64,000 nucleotides of DNA from DASUPK01 sp963833375 (GTDB lineage: Bacteria; Actinomycetota; Thermoleophilia; Solirubrobacterales; 70-9): NCBI GenBank assembly GCA_963833375.1, contig CAWHXR010000010.1:1-64000 (forward strand), given 5' to 3'. Positions 10,448 to 20,398 of this stretch are shown here, one piece after another. Below the pieces are notes generated by a model. The model searched no databases. It saw only the letters and a program-made list of their open reading frames with translations, and was not told the origin of the DNA. The position numbers were made by a program, and so were the translations under genes. The stretch's first letter is position 1; each line of letters opens with the position of its first letter.

Positions 10448-11443
10448 CTATCCGAGTACGGCTCGGAGCGAGGCCTCCGAGGGATTAGCGGCCCGTGCAA
10501 GCCAGGGGGGAGCCGGGGGGCCCGGCCGGGGCCTGCCTCGATCGCGCACACCGCGGGCGGCCCGCATCGCCCCCTCTCCACCCAAGGCCAGGGTCATCCC
10601 CCGGATAGTGACCCCGGGGTCTCGACTCAGCCATCCCAGCTTCAAATAGGTCGCCGCCGATCCCAGCCTTCGTCCGCCCGCCCGCCGCCCGCCGATCCGC
10701 CAGCGCAGCCACGCCGCGCGGTCAAGGGAGACACCCGATCTGGCCCGTTCTTCCGCATGCTTGCCCGCAAACCGGTTCAGCTCTTCCGCGAGCATCGAGT
10801 CGTCCTGGTGAAGGTTCGCTTGGTGAATCGTGTAGCTGACGAGGGTCTCGGGCGTCATCCCGCCGCGGCTCCCCGCGCTGAGCCGCACGCAGCAAATCCC
10901 AATCGCATAGGTGGGGCAGCTCGGGATCGAAGCCCCCCAACGATCTGACGAGATCGGTCTTGACCAGGAGGCTCGAATGGGGGAACGGGATCACGTTTGC
11001 CCCGAGCAGTGCCAGGTGAAGATGCTCGTCGGCCGGCGGAGGATCCTCGACTCGGATAGGAAGACCGTTGCGGTCGGCCACGATGCCTCCGCAAAAGACG
11101 AAGTCCGCCCCGGTTTCCGCAGCCACGTCGAGCTCACGTCGCAGTTTCGTCGGAGCCCAGAGATCGTCATCGTCGAGCAGGGCCACCCAGCGTCCTCGTG
11201 CCTCCGCGATCCCGCTGTTCCTTGCTGAGGCTGGGCCCCTGGGCTCTTCGTGGCGGATTACCCGGCAGTCCTGGCTCGGGCGCTAGCAGGGTGGTGACGG
11301 GCGTCCGCGACCCGTCGTCCACGACGATCACCTCCGTCTCGACACCCTCCTGCCCGAGGGCGGTCAATCAATGTCCTCGGCAGCCAGTCCTCGCGGTCGC
11401 GCGTAGGGATGATCGTTGTGACTTCTGGCGGCGTCGCTTCCAT
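10448..11443 (-). CDS. Family 2 glycosyltransferase (several frameshifts)
   Basis: ATG at 11443 opens MEATPPEVTTIIPTRDREDW, a GT2 N-terminus. Frame-shifted continuation gives TEVIVVDDGSRTPV (VDDGS motif), then GRWVALLDDDDLWAPTKLRR with the DDD metal site, NVIPFPHSSLLVKTDLV, LGGFDPELPHLCDWDLLRAA and the tail to a TAG at 10448. All landmarks of a GT-A fold are present in the right order over about 330 residues, so the gene was functional recently or is intact apart from sequence errors. It is divergent from the methyltransferase gene, with 96 bp between the starts. Confidence 0.65.
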
Positions 11444-11539
11444 GAATTCCCAGGCGCGGATCTTCGTCGATCGCCGAGGCGATGATCAGGCAGCTCAGGA
11501 TAGGGATAGCTGACGGGGCCACGGATACGCTTGCCGCCG

Positions 11540-12289
11540 ATGTCGACGCCCGCGACACGGCACCTGACTCCGCGCGAGGTGAAGAGGATCAACCGGTCAC
11601 GCCTCGCGCCGCGCCCGACGCAGTTCGACTACCTCCACCTCAAGACGCTGCTGGAGGGACTCCGCCGGGAGCTGTCGGACCTGCCGTCCCCGACGCGTGA
11701 CGTCCTCGACGTCTACTGCGGCACGAGGCCCTACGAGGCTCTGCTGCCGGCGGGCGTCAGGTACGTGGGGATGGACGTGACCGATTACGCCGGCGTCGCG
11801 GACGTGGTGACTGCCGAGTTCCTGCCCTTCCCCGACGAGTCGTTCGACCTCGTGCTCTGCACGGAGGCGTTCGACTTCGTCCCGGATCCGGTGGCAGGCC
11901 TGGCCGAGATGCGGCGGGTGCTGCGACCCGGCGGCAAGCTGCTGATGACCGTGTCGCTCGTGTGGGAGTACCGGCGCGACATCCTCCAGCACCGATTCAG
12001 CGGCCCGGAGCTCGCGGCCCTGTTCGGCGAGGGATGGGACGACGTCGAGGTGCGTGAGAACGGCGGGATGGCGGTCGCCTGGGCGTTTGTGACCGGCCGC
12101 CTCCTGCAGCGCGTGCATCGCGGCCTCCCCCGCGCACTCCGCATCGTGCTGGCGCCGTTCGTCCCGATCGCCTATCTGCTGGTCAACGCCGTGGGCGCGG
12201 TGCTCGACCGCGCGCAGCGCACGAGGGCCAAGAGCTCGACCACGCTCCCCATGAACCTGATGGTGTCAGCGCGCGCCGCTGCGGAGTGA
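11540..12289 (+). CDS. SAM-dependent methyltransferase
   Basis: This is an intact 249-residue class I methyltransferase. Motif I is degenerate (DVLDVYCGTRPYEALL) and is followed by YVGMDVTD (acidic residue for the SAM ribose), FPDESFDLVLCTEAFDFV and LAEMRRVLRPGGKLLMTVSL, the post-motif region of Methyltransf_11 enzymes. The C-terminal part has a long hydrophobic segment (IVLAPFVPIAYLLVNAVGAV), suggesting membrane association. ATG at 11540 is preferred over TTG at 11531. The 3' end overlaps the convergent fusion gene by 24 bp. The likely role is modifying a glycan or lipid-linked sugar. Confidence 0.8.
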   Translation: MSTPATRHLTPREVKRINRSRLAPRPTQFDYLHLKTLLEGLRRELSDLPSPTRDVLDVYCGTRPYEALLPAGVRYVGMDVTDYAGVADVVTAEFLPFPDESFDLVLCTEAFDFVPDPVAGLAEMRRVLRPGGKLLMTVSLVWEYRRDILQHRFSGPELAALFGEGWDDVEVRENGGMAVAWAFVTGRLLQRVHRGLPRALRIVLAPFVPIAYLLVNAVGAVLDRAQRTRAKSSTTLPMNLMVSARAAAE

Positions 12290-13986
12290 CCGCTTGGCCA
12301 CGCGGCGGGCGATCGGCCGGGGCGCCTTGGTCGCCGCGAGCTTCACGCGCAACCGCCACCCGATGTCGCCCGGCGTCATCTCGATCCGCGGCAGCGCGAA
12401 CCGGTCCGAGCTGGGGCGGGCGATGCCGAGCCTGGTTGTGAACGCCGCCTCGAGTCCCGCGTCGCGCACCGCCGCGAGGGAAGCGGCGTCGTGCTCGCCG
12501 TACGGATAGGCGAACACGCGCGGCCGCGGCAGTCCGAAGCGCTCGAACTCATCGGCCGAGGCGAGCACCTCTGCGGTGAGCTCGTCGGGGTCGAGGCCGG
12601 CGAGCGACCGGTGCGTGCGCGAGTGGCTTCCGATCTCCACGCCGTCCTCCGCCAGGCGGCGCAGGCCGTCGGCGTCCAGCAGCCGCAACTCGCGGGCGCC
12701 GGGACCGCGCCAGTCGTTGGCACCTCCCAGCCGTCCGCTCACGGCGAAGGCCACGGCCGCGATGCCGCGATCACGCAGTACCGGCAGGGCGGCGCGGAGC
12801 ACGCTCTCGTAGCAGTCGTCGAAGGTCACGAGCGCAAGCCGGTCGTCCGCGGGCGCCTCGCCCCGGAGCGCGCTCAGGGCCTCGTTCAGGTCGACGAAGC
12901 GGAAGCCCATCGCTGCGACCGCGTCGAGCTGCCGCTCGAACTGGGCTTGGGGCACCCCGTACGGCGCGAGCACCGGATCCCCCAGGAGGTCCTCCACCGC
13001 GTGGTAGGCCAGAACGCAGACCGCCGGCCCGTCGGGCAGCCCGCCGGCCTCGATGGTTCCGCGCAGCCGCTCGGCGGCGCGGACCGTGTAGAAGAATCTC
13101 TGTGCCCTCGCGCTGCCGTGGCCATCCCTCACGCCGAAGAGCGCAACCGAGCGGGCGGCGCCGAGCAGCGCCGGGCCGACCACCGGCGTGCCGAGCAGCG
13201 GCCGGCCCACCTCCCGCCAAGCCCAACTGCGCAGTGGCAGCGACTCGAGGAGATCAGCACGCGTCTCCGGATACCTCCGGGCCAGCTCGACGCTGGCGCG
13301 GCCCGAGTTGCGCCAGTGCCGCAGGTGCTCCGCCGGTGTGACGACGTATCGCTGCCGGCTGACCGCCGCCGGGTTGAAGACGACCCGCCGACCGGAGCGC
13401 AGGAGCCGATAACCGAAGTCGATGTCGTCCGACCGCTTGGTGAACTCGACGTCGAAGCCGCCCACCTCCTCGATCGCCTCCCGGCTGACCGAGATCTGGC
13501 CGCCCAGCACATCCCGGAAGGTCAGCTTGGCATTCGGCCGCGCGAGCCGGGGGCCTCGATCGACGGACCACTGGTCGACCGCCTCCTTGAGGAACGTCTC
13601 GGGCGAGTCGGGGTGGGTCGGCATGCTCCCGGTGACGACCTCGGCGCCCTCGCGATGGCTGCGGTCGTGCTCGGCGAGCATGTCGGGATCGGCTTCCATG
13701 TCGTCGTCGAGGAAGAGCAGGATCTCGCCCCTCGCCTCGCCCGCACCGAGGTTGCGCGCGGCCCCGGGCCGCGGTTCGGCTGCTCGAGCACCACGAGCGG
13801 AACCGGCGGCGACAGGGCACGCAGCGCGTCAGCGGTGCCATCGGTGGATCCGTCGACGACCACGATAATCTCCCACTCCCCCTCGAAGCGCTGGCGCTCC
13901 AGCGAGCGCACGCACTCGAGCACGACCTGTCTGCGCTGGAAGGTGGGCACGACCACGCTGAACCGCGGCCGGGGAACGTCTTTCAC
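12266..13986 (-). CDS. Fusion of family 2 glycosyltransferase and polysaccharide deacetylase (one frameshift)
   Basis: GTG at 13986 (overlapping the previous stop as GTGA) starts KDVPRPRFSVVVPTFQRRQ, then WEIIVVVDGSTDGTADAL. One shift near 13755 joins this to EILLFLDDDMEADPDMLAEH (DDD metal site), GGQISVSREAIEEVGGFD and RSDDIDFGYRLLRSG. After about 300 residues a carbohydrate esterase 4 (NodB) domain follows: VCVLAYHAVEDL, LALVTFDDCYESVLRAALPV (TFDD metal/catalytic motif), VEIGSHSRTHRSL (HSxxH) and VFAYPYGEHDAAS. One chain thus joins sugar transfer and N-deacetylation. The GT part is cytosolic in type, whereas CE4 domains usually act outside, so topology is an open point. Confidence 0.75.
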
Positions 13987-14849
13987 CGGCGGAACCGCCG
14001 CGCCTCCCACAGTCCGAGCGGCAGTCCCAGGACGGGCACGAGGGCCTGGGCGACGGAAACGTCGCGGCGGCGCCGAACGAAGCGCTGCCACAGCGTTCGC
14101 ACCAGGAACTCGAGTTCCCCCCGCAGGGGGTGCAGGACACGCCAATCGCCGGCAAGGAGGTGCTTGGCGTAGAAGGCGCCCTGCCAGCGCCCGTACTTCC
14201 AGTAAAGGCGCCTGACCTCCGCGGGCGTACGCCCATCGCAGTGCCACACCACGAGCCGCGGGTCGAAGCGCATCGGGCGGCCCTCGACGAGCCAGCGGTA
14301 GCCGAAGTCGTTGTCCGACGCGTTCGTGAACCGCTCGTCGAAGCCGCCGATTGCGACCGCGCCCGAACGCGGGACCACGGCGTTGTTCGTGTAGAGCGCG
14401 CCCGCATGCGGCTCACCCGTGAATTCGCGCGGCTCCTCGTCCGTGCGCGTCGAGACCACGTGGCGATCGACTCCCGGCAGCACACGCCCGGTGAAGATCG
14501 CGCCCGGTTCCCCGGCCGCCAGCTCGTGCGAGAGGCCGACCCAACTCGAGTCCACGACGCAGTCGTCGTCCGTGAGCAGGATGATCTCGTGACGCACCTC
14601 CTGGAGCCCACGGTTGCGCGCGCGCGCGACACCTCGCTCGCGCATCGGGATCAGCCGCGCGCCGATGTGCGCGAATCGCCCTACCACGTTGGCCACCGCG
14701 TCGCCGCCGCTCTGGTCCACCACGACGATCTCCCGCGCCCGCGGACGACAGGCCTCGAGCGAGCGCAGGCACGCCTCGAGGCGCTCCGGGCGACCGATCG
14801 TGGGGATCAGGACAGAGACGTCGACGACCTCGATGTCAGCCGAGCTCAT
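13983..14849 (-). CDS. Family 2 glycosyltransferase
   Basis: This is an intact 288-residue GT-A enzyme. It shows VDVSVLIPTIGRPERLEACL at the N-terminus, REIVVVDQSGGDAVA, GVARARNRGLQEVRHEIILL, then TDDDCVVDSSW with the DDD metal site, NNAVVPRSGAVAIGGFDERF as acceptor loop and ASDNDFGYRWLVEG at the catalytic-base position. The Trp-rich tail WKYGRWQGAFYAKHLLAGDW is common in actinobacterial rhamnosyl/galactofuranosyl-like GT2 enzymes. Its start overlaps the Wzt stop by 14 bp and its stop overlaps the start of the GT2-deacetylase fusion, so transport, transfer and deacetylation are translationally coupled. Confidence 0.85.
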   Translation of the reverse strand: MSSADIEVVDVSVLIPTIGRPERLEACLRSLEACRPRAREIVVVDQSGGDAVANVVGRFAHIGARLIPMRERGVARARNRGLQEVRHEIILLTDDDCVVDSSWVGLSHELAAGEPGAIFTGRVLPGVDRHVVSTRTDEEPREFTGEPHAGALYTNNAVVPRSGAVAIGGFDERFTNASDNDFGYRWLVEGRPMRFDPRLVVWHCDGRTPAEVRRLYWKYGRWQGAFYAKHLLAGDWRVLHPLRGELEFLVRTLWQRFVRRRRDVSVAQALVPVLGLPLGLWEARRFRR

Positions 14850-16084
14850 CCGGCATCTTCCACCGGTAGGGGATCTTCACGGGCGCGTAGAGCATCGAGT
14901 GGGTTACCGCGCTGCCGTCGCCCGTGCCGACCTCGCCGACGACCTTGAAGCGGCGCAGCCTCTGCCAATCCACGATGTCGCCGTAGCCGGACCCTCCGAC
15001 GACCTCTCCCCACACCTCATAGGTCCGCGGCCGCAGCGGAAGGTCCTCGAAGCGGCACTCCACGACGCCCTCGCCCTCGATGTACTCCGGAGCCCGGCCG
15101 TCCACGAGCATGCTCGCGAGCGCGAACGAGCCCAGGTTCAGGCCGTCGCTCAGCCCGAGCGAGAATCTCGGCCGCTCGATACGCCGCTTCGCGCGGTAGC
15201 GGATTCGCACCGTCATCGGCTCGTCGGCGCTGACCTCGTCGGCGGGCTGCCCCTCGGAGTCGAGTATCGTCACCTCGAGGAGGTCGAGGTCGCCGGATGA
15301 CGTCAACTCCTCTTCGCGCATGATCGCGGCCTGCTCCTGGTGCACCCAGTCGAGGTAGTGCTGCACGACCTCGCGAGCCGGGCCGTCGTGCGCGATGCGG
15401 CCGTGGTTGAGCAGGATCGCCCGGTCGCAGAGCGTCTCGATGGCGCTCATCTGATGCGACACGAACATGAGCGTCCGGCCCTCCTGCACGAGCTCGCTCA
15501 TGCGCTCCACGCACTTGTACTGAAAGCCCGCGTCGCCGACGGCGATCGCCTCGTCCACGAGCAGGACGTCCGGCTCGAGGTGCGCGGCCACCGCGAAGCC
15601 GAGCCGCAGCTGCATCCCGGAGGAGAACTGCTTGACAGGCTGGTCGATAGCGGCCCCAATGTCGGCGAACTCGACGATCTCGTCGAACCGGCGGGCGATG
15701 TCGGCGCCGGTCAGGCCGAGGATGCGCCCGTACAGGTAGACGTTCTCGCGGCCGGTGAGCTCCGGGTGCATACCGGTGCCGACCTCGATCAGGGCGCCGA
15801 CACGGCCGCGGATCCGTGCGACCCCGGCGGTGGGATAGGTGATGCGCGTCATCACCTTCAGCGCCGTCGTCTTGCCCGCCCCGTTCGGCCCGATGAGACC
15901 CACCGCGGCTCCCTCCTCGATCTCGAACGAGACGTCGGTGAGCGCGTCGACCGTCGATCGCGGGCCGGTGTCGCGGCGGAGCAGTCGCGCGCGAGAACGC
16001 CGCCAGGTCGTCACGGAGCGCGGCGTAGCCAACCGAGCGCCGGTAGTGCTTGGAGACCCTGTCGAAGGAGATGGCGACCGACAT
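14836..16084 (-). CDS. wzt: ABC transporter ATP-binding protein for polysaccharide export, Wzt-like (one frameshift)
   Basis: This is the nucleotide-binding subunit of a polysaccharide/teichoic-acid-type ABC exporter. ATG at 16084 gives MSVAISFDRVSKHYRRSVGY. A dinucleotide slip in a CG run near 15975 is needed to reach VDALTDVSFEIEEG. Then come Walker A GLIGPNGAGKTTALK, the signature QFSSGMQLRLGFAVA, Walker B DVLLVDEAIAVGDAGFQ and the switch His in MFVSHQMSAIETL. After about residue 260 comes a C-terminal beta-sandwich domain (VTILDSEGQPADEV... YEVWGEVVGG), as in Wzt proteins that recognise the capped glycan. It starts 3 bp after the Wzm stop. Confidence 0.85.
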
Positions 16085-16086
16085 GG

Positions 16087-16969
16087 CTACACCCGATCGC
16101 CGAAGCTGCGCTCGAGCCGCTCGAACAGACGCGTAGGCAGCGACGAGCAGCACGAGCGAGACGGTGAGTCCACCCGCGGTGATGACGGGATCGGGCCAGT
16201 TGCCCTCGGTGACGACGTTGCGGAAGCCGTCGATGGCGCCCGCAACGGGATTGGCGATGCCGTAGATGGTCTCCCAAGGCTCGTCAAGCAGGCTCAGGGG
16301 CCAGACGACCGTGCTGACAAACAGCCCCATCTGGAGCAGGAACGGCAGTGCGTACCTCACGTCGCGGTAGTAGACGTTCAGCGCCCCGAGGACGAGCCCC
16401 ACCGCGGCGGCGGTCGCGATCAGCATCACGATCAGAACCGGCAGGGTCACCCACGACAGGGCCGGCCACTCGCCGAACAGCGCCGCCACCACGAACAGCA
16501 CCCCGAGCGCGGGGGCGAAGTCGACCAGCGCCGCACCGATCGAGCCGAGCGGAATGGCCTCGCGCGGGAAGTAGACCTTGCGCAGCAGCATCTGGTCCGT
16601 GATGAGGCTCTCGGCCGACGTCGAGGTCGCCGTGTTGACGTACGTCCAGCACGTCATGCCCGCCAGCGCGAACAGCAGGTATGGCGTCTCGCCTCCCGTC
16701 GAAACGCCCGCGAGCCGACCGAATATGAGCGCGAAGATAAGCGCGGCAAGCACGGGCTGGACGAGCGCCCAGCCCACGCCAACCACGGCCTGCTTGTACT
16801 TCACCTTCACCGCGCGCACCGTGAAGGCCCACAACACCTCGCGGTAGTCCCACAGCTCCTGGAGGTTGGCGCGGGTGAGGCTGCGCCGTTCGGGCGAGAT
16901 CTCGACCAGCGGCTTGGCCACCGCGGCCTTGTCGGGCTCCGATACGGCCGCGGCCCCGGGCAGGCGCAT
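16087..16969 (-). CDS. wzm: ABC transporter permease for polysaccharide export, Wzm-like (one frameshift)
   Basis: This is an ABC-2 type permease of about 293 residues. After a cytosolic N-terminus (LWDYREVLWAFTVRAVKVKY), typical of RfbD/TagG permeases, come six helices (WALVQPVLAALIFALIFG, PYLLFALAGMTCWTYVN, FAPALGVLFVVAALFG, LIVMLIATAAAVGLVLGALN, ALPFLLQMGLFVSTVVWP, GGLTVSLVLLVAAYASV). A single indel near 16130 is needed to reach the expected end LFERLERSFGDRV and TAG at 16087. With Wzt it moves lipid-linked glycan across the membrane. Start ATG 16969 is preceded by 117 bp of intergenic DNA shared with the deacetylase gene end. Confidence 0.83.
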
Positions 16970-17085
16970 CGATGGTCGGCGGCACAGCGGCCATCGTAGC
17001 GCCGGCCGCTGTTCTCACCACGGTTTCAGCCGGCCGGTTCGGCGCTCTCCACCAGACCCTCGTAGGCAGGTTGCATCCTCACGGG

Positions 17086-18085
17086 TCAATTCCCAGACGA
17101 GTCCCGCCACAGGGTCCCAGCGACACCAAGTGCAAACTCTCCGAGGGAGTGACCAAGCCCGACAGTGTCGCGGCGGCCCAGGAGGAGCGGATCGCTGGTG
17201 GGCGTGGCCGCAATAGGCGCTCCGGTGAACCCGATCTCAAACCCGGCACGCCTGGCTGCATTCGCAACGCGGGCGTCGGCGCGGCCGTGTGGATAGGCGA
17301 TGGCCAAGAGCGGTTTCCCGGTAGCAGCGCAGAGCTCCTTGCGGCCATCCTCCATGGCGCGCTCCAGCTGCGCATCGTCCAAAGCGGTGAGCGTGTGGTG
17401 ATCCCGAGTGTGGAAGCCGATTCCGAAGCCGGCGGACACAAGCTGGGCTACTCCTTCGCGCGGCAACCCGGCGTCAATGGGATCTGGCCCTGCCTGTTCG
17501 AGCAGGCGTTCGGAGAAGATCCTTCGCTGATCGGGCGCCAGAGCTTCCACTGCCTGCCCGAGCACCTGGATGTCGATCGCCCTCTCGCTTCTGTATGTTG
17601 GCATCCTGGGGCAACAGCCCGGCCAGGCTCGCTGGAGATTGGCCTCGCTGCACCGCCCGCTGCAGCCGTTCCCACCAGGCGCTCTTGGGGGCGCCCAGGC
17701 TCGCTCCACAGAAGAAGAACGTGGCGGGTACGCCTGCCTCCCGGAGGATCGGCATTGCGCAGTCGACATGCTGCCTGAGATCGTCATCGAAGGTCAGGGC
17801 GACGGGAAAGCGCTGACCGCGTCGGCGCGCCGAGACGGCAGTGAGGAGTTCCTCTGGAGCGACGAGTTGGTAGAACCGGCGGAGGTGGCGCAACTGGCGA
17901 GCGAAGGCCCGCCGCTCGATCGGGGGAGAAAGCTCGGATCCTGGGTCGCCGTGGCGCGTGTCGATGCCGTGGTACAGCAGCGCCACGCCTGCCTTTCTCC
18001 GGGTCAGGCGCAGCAGCCAGTTGCCAAGCAACGCCGTGAGCAGGGGAAAGCGCAAACGGATGATCCCAATCGCTCTGTGTGTCAC
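17086..18085 (-). CDS. Polysaccharide deacetylase, CE4/NodB family (one frameshift)
   Basis: GTG/ATG at 18085 begins MTHRAIGIIRLRFPLLTALL. It continues with AGVALLYHGIDTRHGD, FPVALTFDDDLRQHVDCAMP (TFDD catalytic/metal motif) and PATFFFCGASLG. One frame change near 17570-17600 leads to ERAIDIQVLGQAVEALAPDQ, then LVSAGFGIGFHTRDHHTLTA (HxxxH metal ligands) and LLAIAYPHGRADARVANAAR (the RxxAYPxG-like motif 3). Total about 333 residues. It likely removes N- or O-acetyl groups from the locus polysaccharide or peptidoglycan. It is divergent from the broken GT2 at 18156. Confidence 0.75.
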
Positions 18086-18143
18086 AGCACTCCCACAGCA
18101 TCCGTAAGCAGGAGCACGGAGCGCGCCCCCCGAGAGTGGGCAC

Positions 18144-18158
18144 TATATCTCGGGGGTG
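18144..18158 (+). promoter_or_regulatory. -10 element placed for a leaderless GTG start
   Basis: TATATC at 18144-18149 ends six bases before GTG at 18156, the apparent start of the GT2 remnant. As with the cassette promoters, the expected transcription start falls on or next to the start codon. No clear -35 is visible. Confidence 0.35.
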
Positions 18159-18962
18159 AGCGAGCCCCCCCTGCCTCTACGGCCGCGAGGAAGACTCGAG
18201 CCCGGAGGTTTCGATCGTCATCCCCACCCTGAACGGGTGGGATGAGCTGGCTCGCCGGGGCTTTTGTTCCGCCCTCGCTCAAGAGAGAGTTAGCCTCGAG
18301 GTGATCGTGGACGACGGATCGAACACAAGCCCACCCGGGTCTCCGCCCTTCGACGATCCGCGCGTCTGGGTGATTCGCCACGAGGCCAACGCCGGGTCGC
18401 TGCCGCCCGTAACACAGGCATCAGAGCTGCACGGGGAGCGGGGATCGCGTTTCTCGACGATGACGATATGTGGGCCCGGCGAAGCTCGTGTCGGTGGTGC
18501 GCGCGATTGAGCGGACGAGGGCGGACTTCGGGTACTCGAGCGCTATGGTCGTCGACGGTGCCCTGAACCCGCTTTTTGGGAAATGTGGCTCCGTCTCGAC
18601 CGGGCGGGCAATGCCGAGGCGGTGGACGAGCCGCTCGTCGCCTATCGGATCTCTTCGTGGATTCTTGAGGACGAGCCCCGACATCACCAGGACTTCGGGC
18701 GGATGGCCGAAAACGCCTGGAGATGGAGTTTGACTGGCCCGCCTACGAGCGCTGGGTGGCTTCGAGCCTTTCCGGGCACGGGCAGCGGGCCGCGGCGGCG
18801 CGAAGGTACGCCGCCGTGGCGTGGAGGCACGGTGATCTTAGATCCCTCGCAAGGGCCGGTAAGAGCTGGCTCATCCGTGGTCGCTTGCTCGCATATGCAC
18901 GCCGGGCACGCCCGCGTCCCGCCCCTGATTGGATCCGTTCTACATGCCTGAGAGTGGTCTAG
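18156..18962 (+). pseudogene. Degraded family 2 glycosyltransferase
   Basis: Reading across several frames gives SPEVSIVIPTLNGWDEL, LEVIVVDDGSN, PRVWVIRHEANAG, FLDDDDMWA (metal site), KLVSVVRAIERTRADFG, then EMWLRLDRAGNAEAVDEP and VDEPLVAYRISSW, and a C-terminal YERWVASSLSGHGQRAAAARR ending at TAG 18960-18962. Between VVDGALNPLF and EMWLRLD about 60-80 residues that normally hold the acceptor loop are missing, so this is a true internal deletion on top of the frameshifts. I call it a pseudogene. Confidence 0.7.
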
Positions 18963-19003
18963 CTTCCGAGAAGGTTCCTGGTCCCTCGGAGCGGCCTGAT
19001 AAC

Positions 19004-19920
19004 TCAGCGCCTTGCTAAGCGGCTGCGCAGGTAAACGAAGGGACCAGAGGCCCCAGCCGCCAGCATCTTGAGACGGCTCGGTGGGGTGCCTGGGACGCCA
19101 GGGAAGCCGTTGTCCGCGGAAGCCTTGGAGCATGTAACGCACGGTCCGGCGCCGGAACTCCGGCTCTTCGACCAGGAGCATCGTCAGGTAGGCGGCGCGT
19201 GCTCGCGATACGTCGCGCGCGGTGCGACGGCTGGCTGGCCCTCCTGAGGGATCAGGACGGCCATGCCGTACGACCGCATCTGGAACGTAGGCGATCCGGG
19301 CGCCGTCTTGATCATCGTAAAGAAGAGGTAGTGCTCCTCGAACCCCCCAGATATCGGCCCCCCGAGCCGAGGGTCTCCCTGAACCGCAGCCCCTGATCGA
19401 AAGCCCGGCGCTTGAAGACCATGTTGACGCCGGACCCGAGTCCGCCAAAGTTCGCGCGCTCAAACCACCCTGGGCTGCTGCGATCGACGACGAACGCCTG
19501 CTCGCCAAGGTCGAGGCCGCGGGGAGCGATGTAATCCTGCCCGGCTTCCTCTCAATCGGCAGATCCCTGCCGGTTGAGGCCGTCAGGGACTCATCCGCAA
19601 GCACCTCCGAATGTCGGCTCAGCCAAGCTGAATCGGCAATCGCGTCATCGTCGAGGAAGGCGATCAGCTCGCCCGTCGCCGCGTCGATGCCGGCATTCCT
19701 GGCGCGGCTGAGCCCGACCCGAGTCTCGACCACGTAGCGGGCACCGGCGCTGGCGGTGACTCGCTCGGTCTCCGGGTCGCCCTGCCGTGTTGTCGACCAC
19801 GATCATCTCGGGATCGGGACCATCCATGCTCGCCAGCGACGCGAGGCACCGCGCCAGCACATCAGGGCGGTAGCGCGTGCACACGATCACCGAGCAGCCG
19901 GCCACGGGCGGGGCAGTATA
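19004..19920 (-). CDS. Family 2 glycosyltransferase with leaderless promoter (several frameshifts)
   Basis: GTG at 19905 starts AGCSVIVCTRYRPDVLARCL, and TATACT (19920-19915 on this strand) sits 9 nt upstream, again predicting a leaderless message. Later segments in other frames are DPEMIVVDNTAGRP, GLSRARNAGIDAATGELIAF, LDDDAIADSAWLSRH with the metal site, ANFGGLGSGVNMVFKRRAFD as acceptor loop, LGGFEEHYLFFTMIKTA at the catalytic-base position, RAAYLTMLLVEEPEFRRRTV and a C-terminus SRLKMLAAGASGPFVYL ending at a TGA at 19004-19006. All GT2 landmarks are present, with four or more frame changes. Confidence 0.62.
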
Positions 19921-19982
19921 GGTCTCACGAGCGGAGCTCTGGCGGCGACGGTTTTCGTATGACCCATCGGCACGCCGCGGGA

Positions 19983-20398
19983 CACTGGTTCTCACGCCCA
20001 GTCAACACTCGAAGACGGAGATCGTGGAATAGCTCGGGATCGAGCCCGAGCGCGTGATTACGATTCCTCACGGAGTTGATCGCCGAGAGTTCCGGCCGGG
20101 GGGATGAAGATGAAAGGCTTGTCACCTGCACCTGCCTGAGCGATATCTGTTCTCCCCGGCGAGCCTCTGGCCCCACAAGAACCACCGGCGGCTCCTATGG
20201 GCGATGGCGCCGGTCGAGGAGCGCGATCTTCACCTGGTTCTGACTGGGGCGACGTAGCGCGGCTTCCGGAGCTGTTCTCCGAGGCGCAACGACTCGGGCT
20301 GAACCGGCGCATCCGGCACCTGGGCTTCGTCGATCGCGGCGCTCGAGGAGGTCTGTGGGGACGCCGCACTCGAGTTAGACCCTTACGACGTTGAGTAG
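19983..20398 (+). pseudogene. Central fragment of a family 4 glycosyltransferase
   Basis: The fragment reads TLVLTPSQHSKTEIVE, then an in-frame TAG at 20030-20032, then LGIEPERVITIPHGVDRREF. After shifts come RYLFSPASLWPHKNHRRLL, DLHLVLTGAT and RIRHLGFVDRGALEEVCGDA, the GT4/RfaG core. The N-terminal Rossmann domain is missing. The end stops just before the donor-binding E(x7)E region, exactly where cassette copy B begins. A nonsense codon, frameshifts and two-sided truncation make this a pseudogene. Confidence 0.75.

Noticed and set aside
15017..16086. Open frame linking Wzm to the first residues of Wzt
   Set aside because: It arises because the Wzm stop is shifted by an indel; separate Wzm and Wzt ends and starts are visible at 16087 and 16084.
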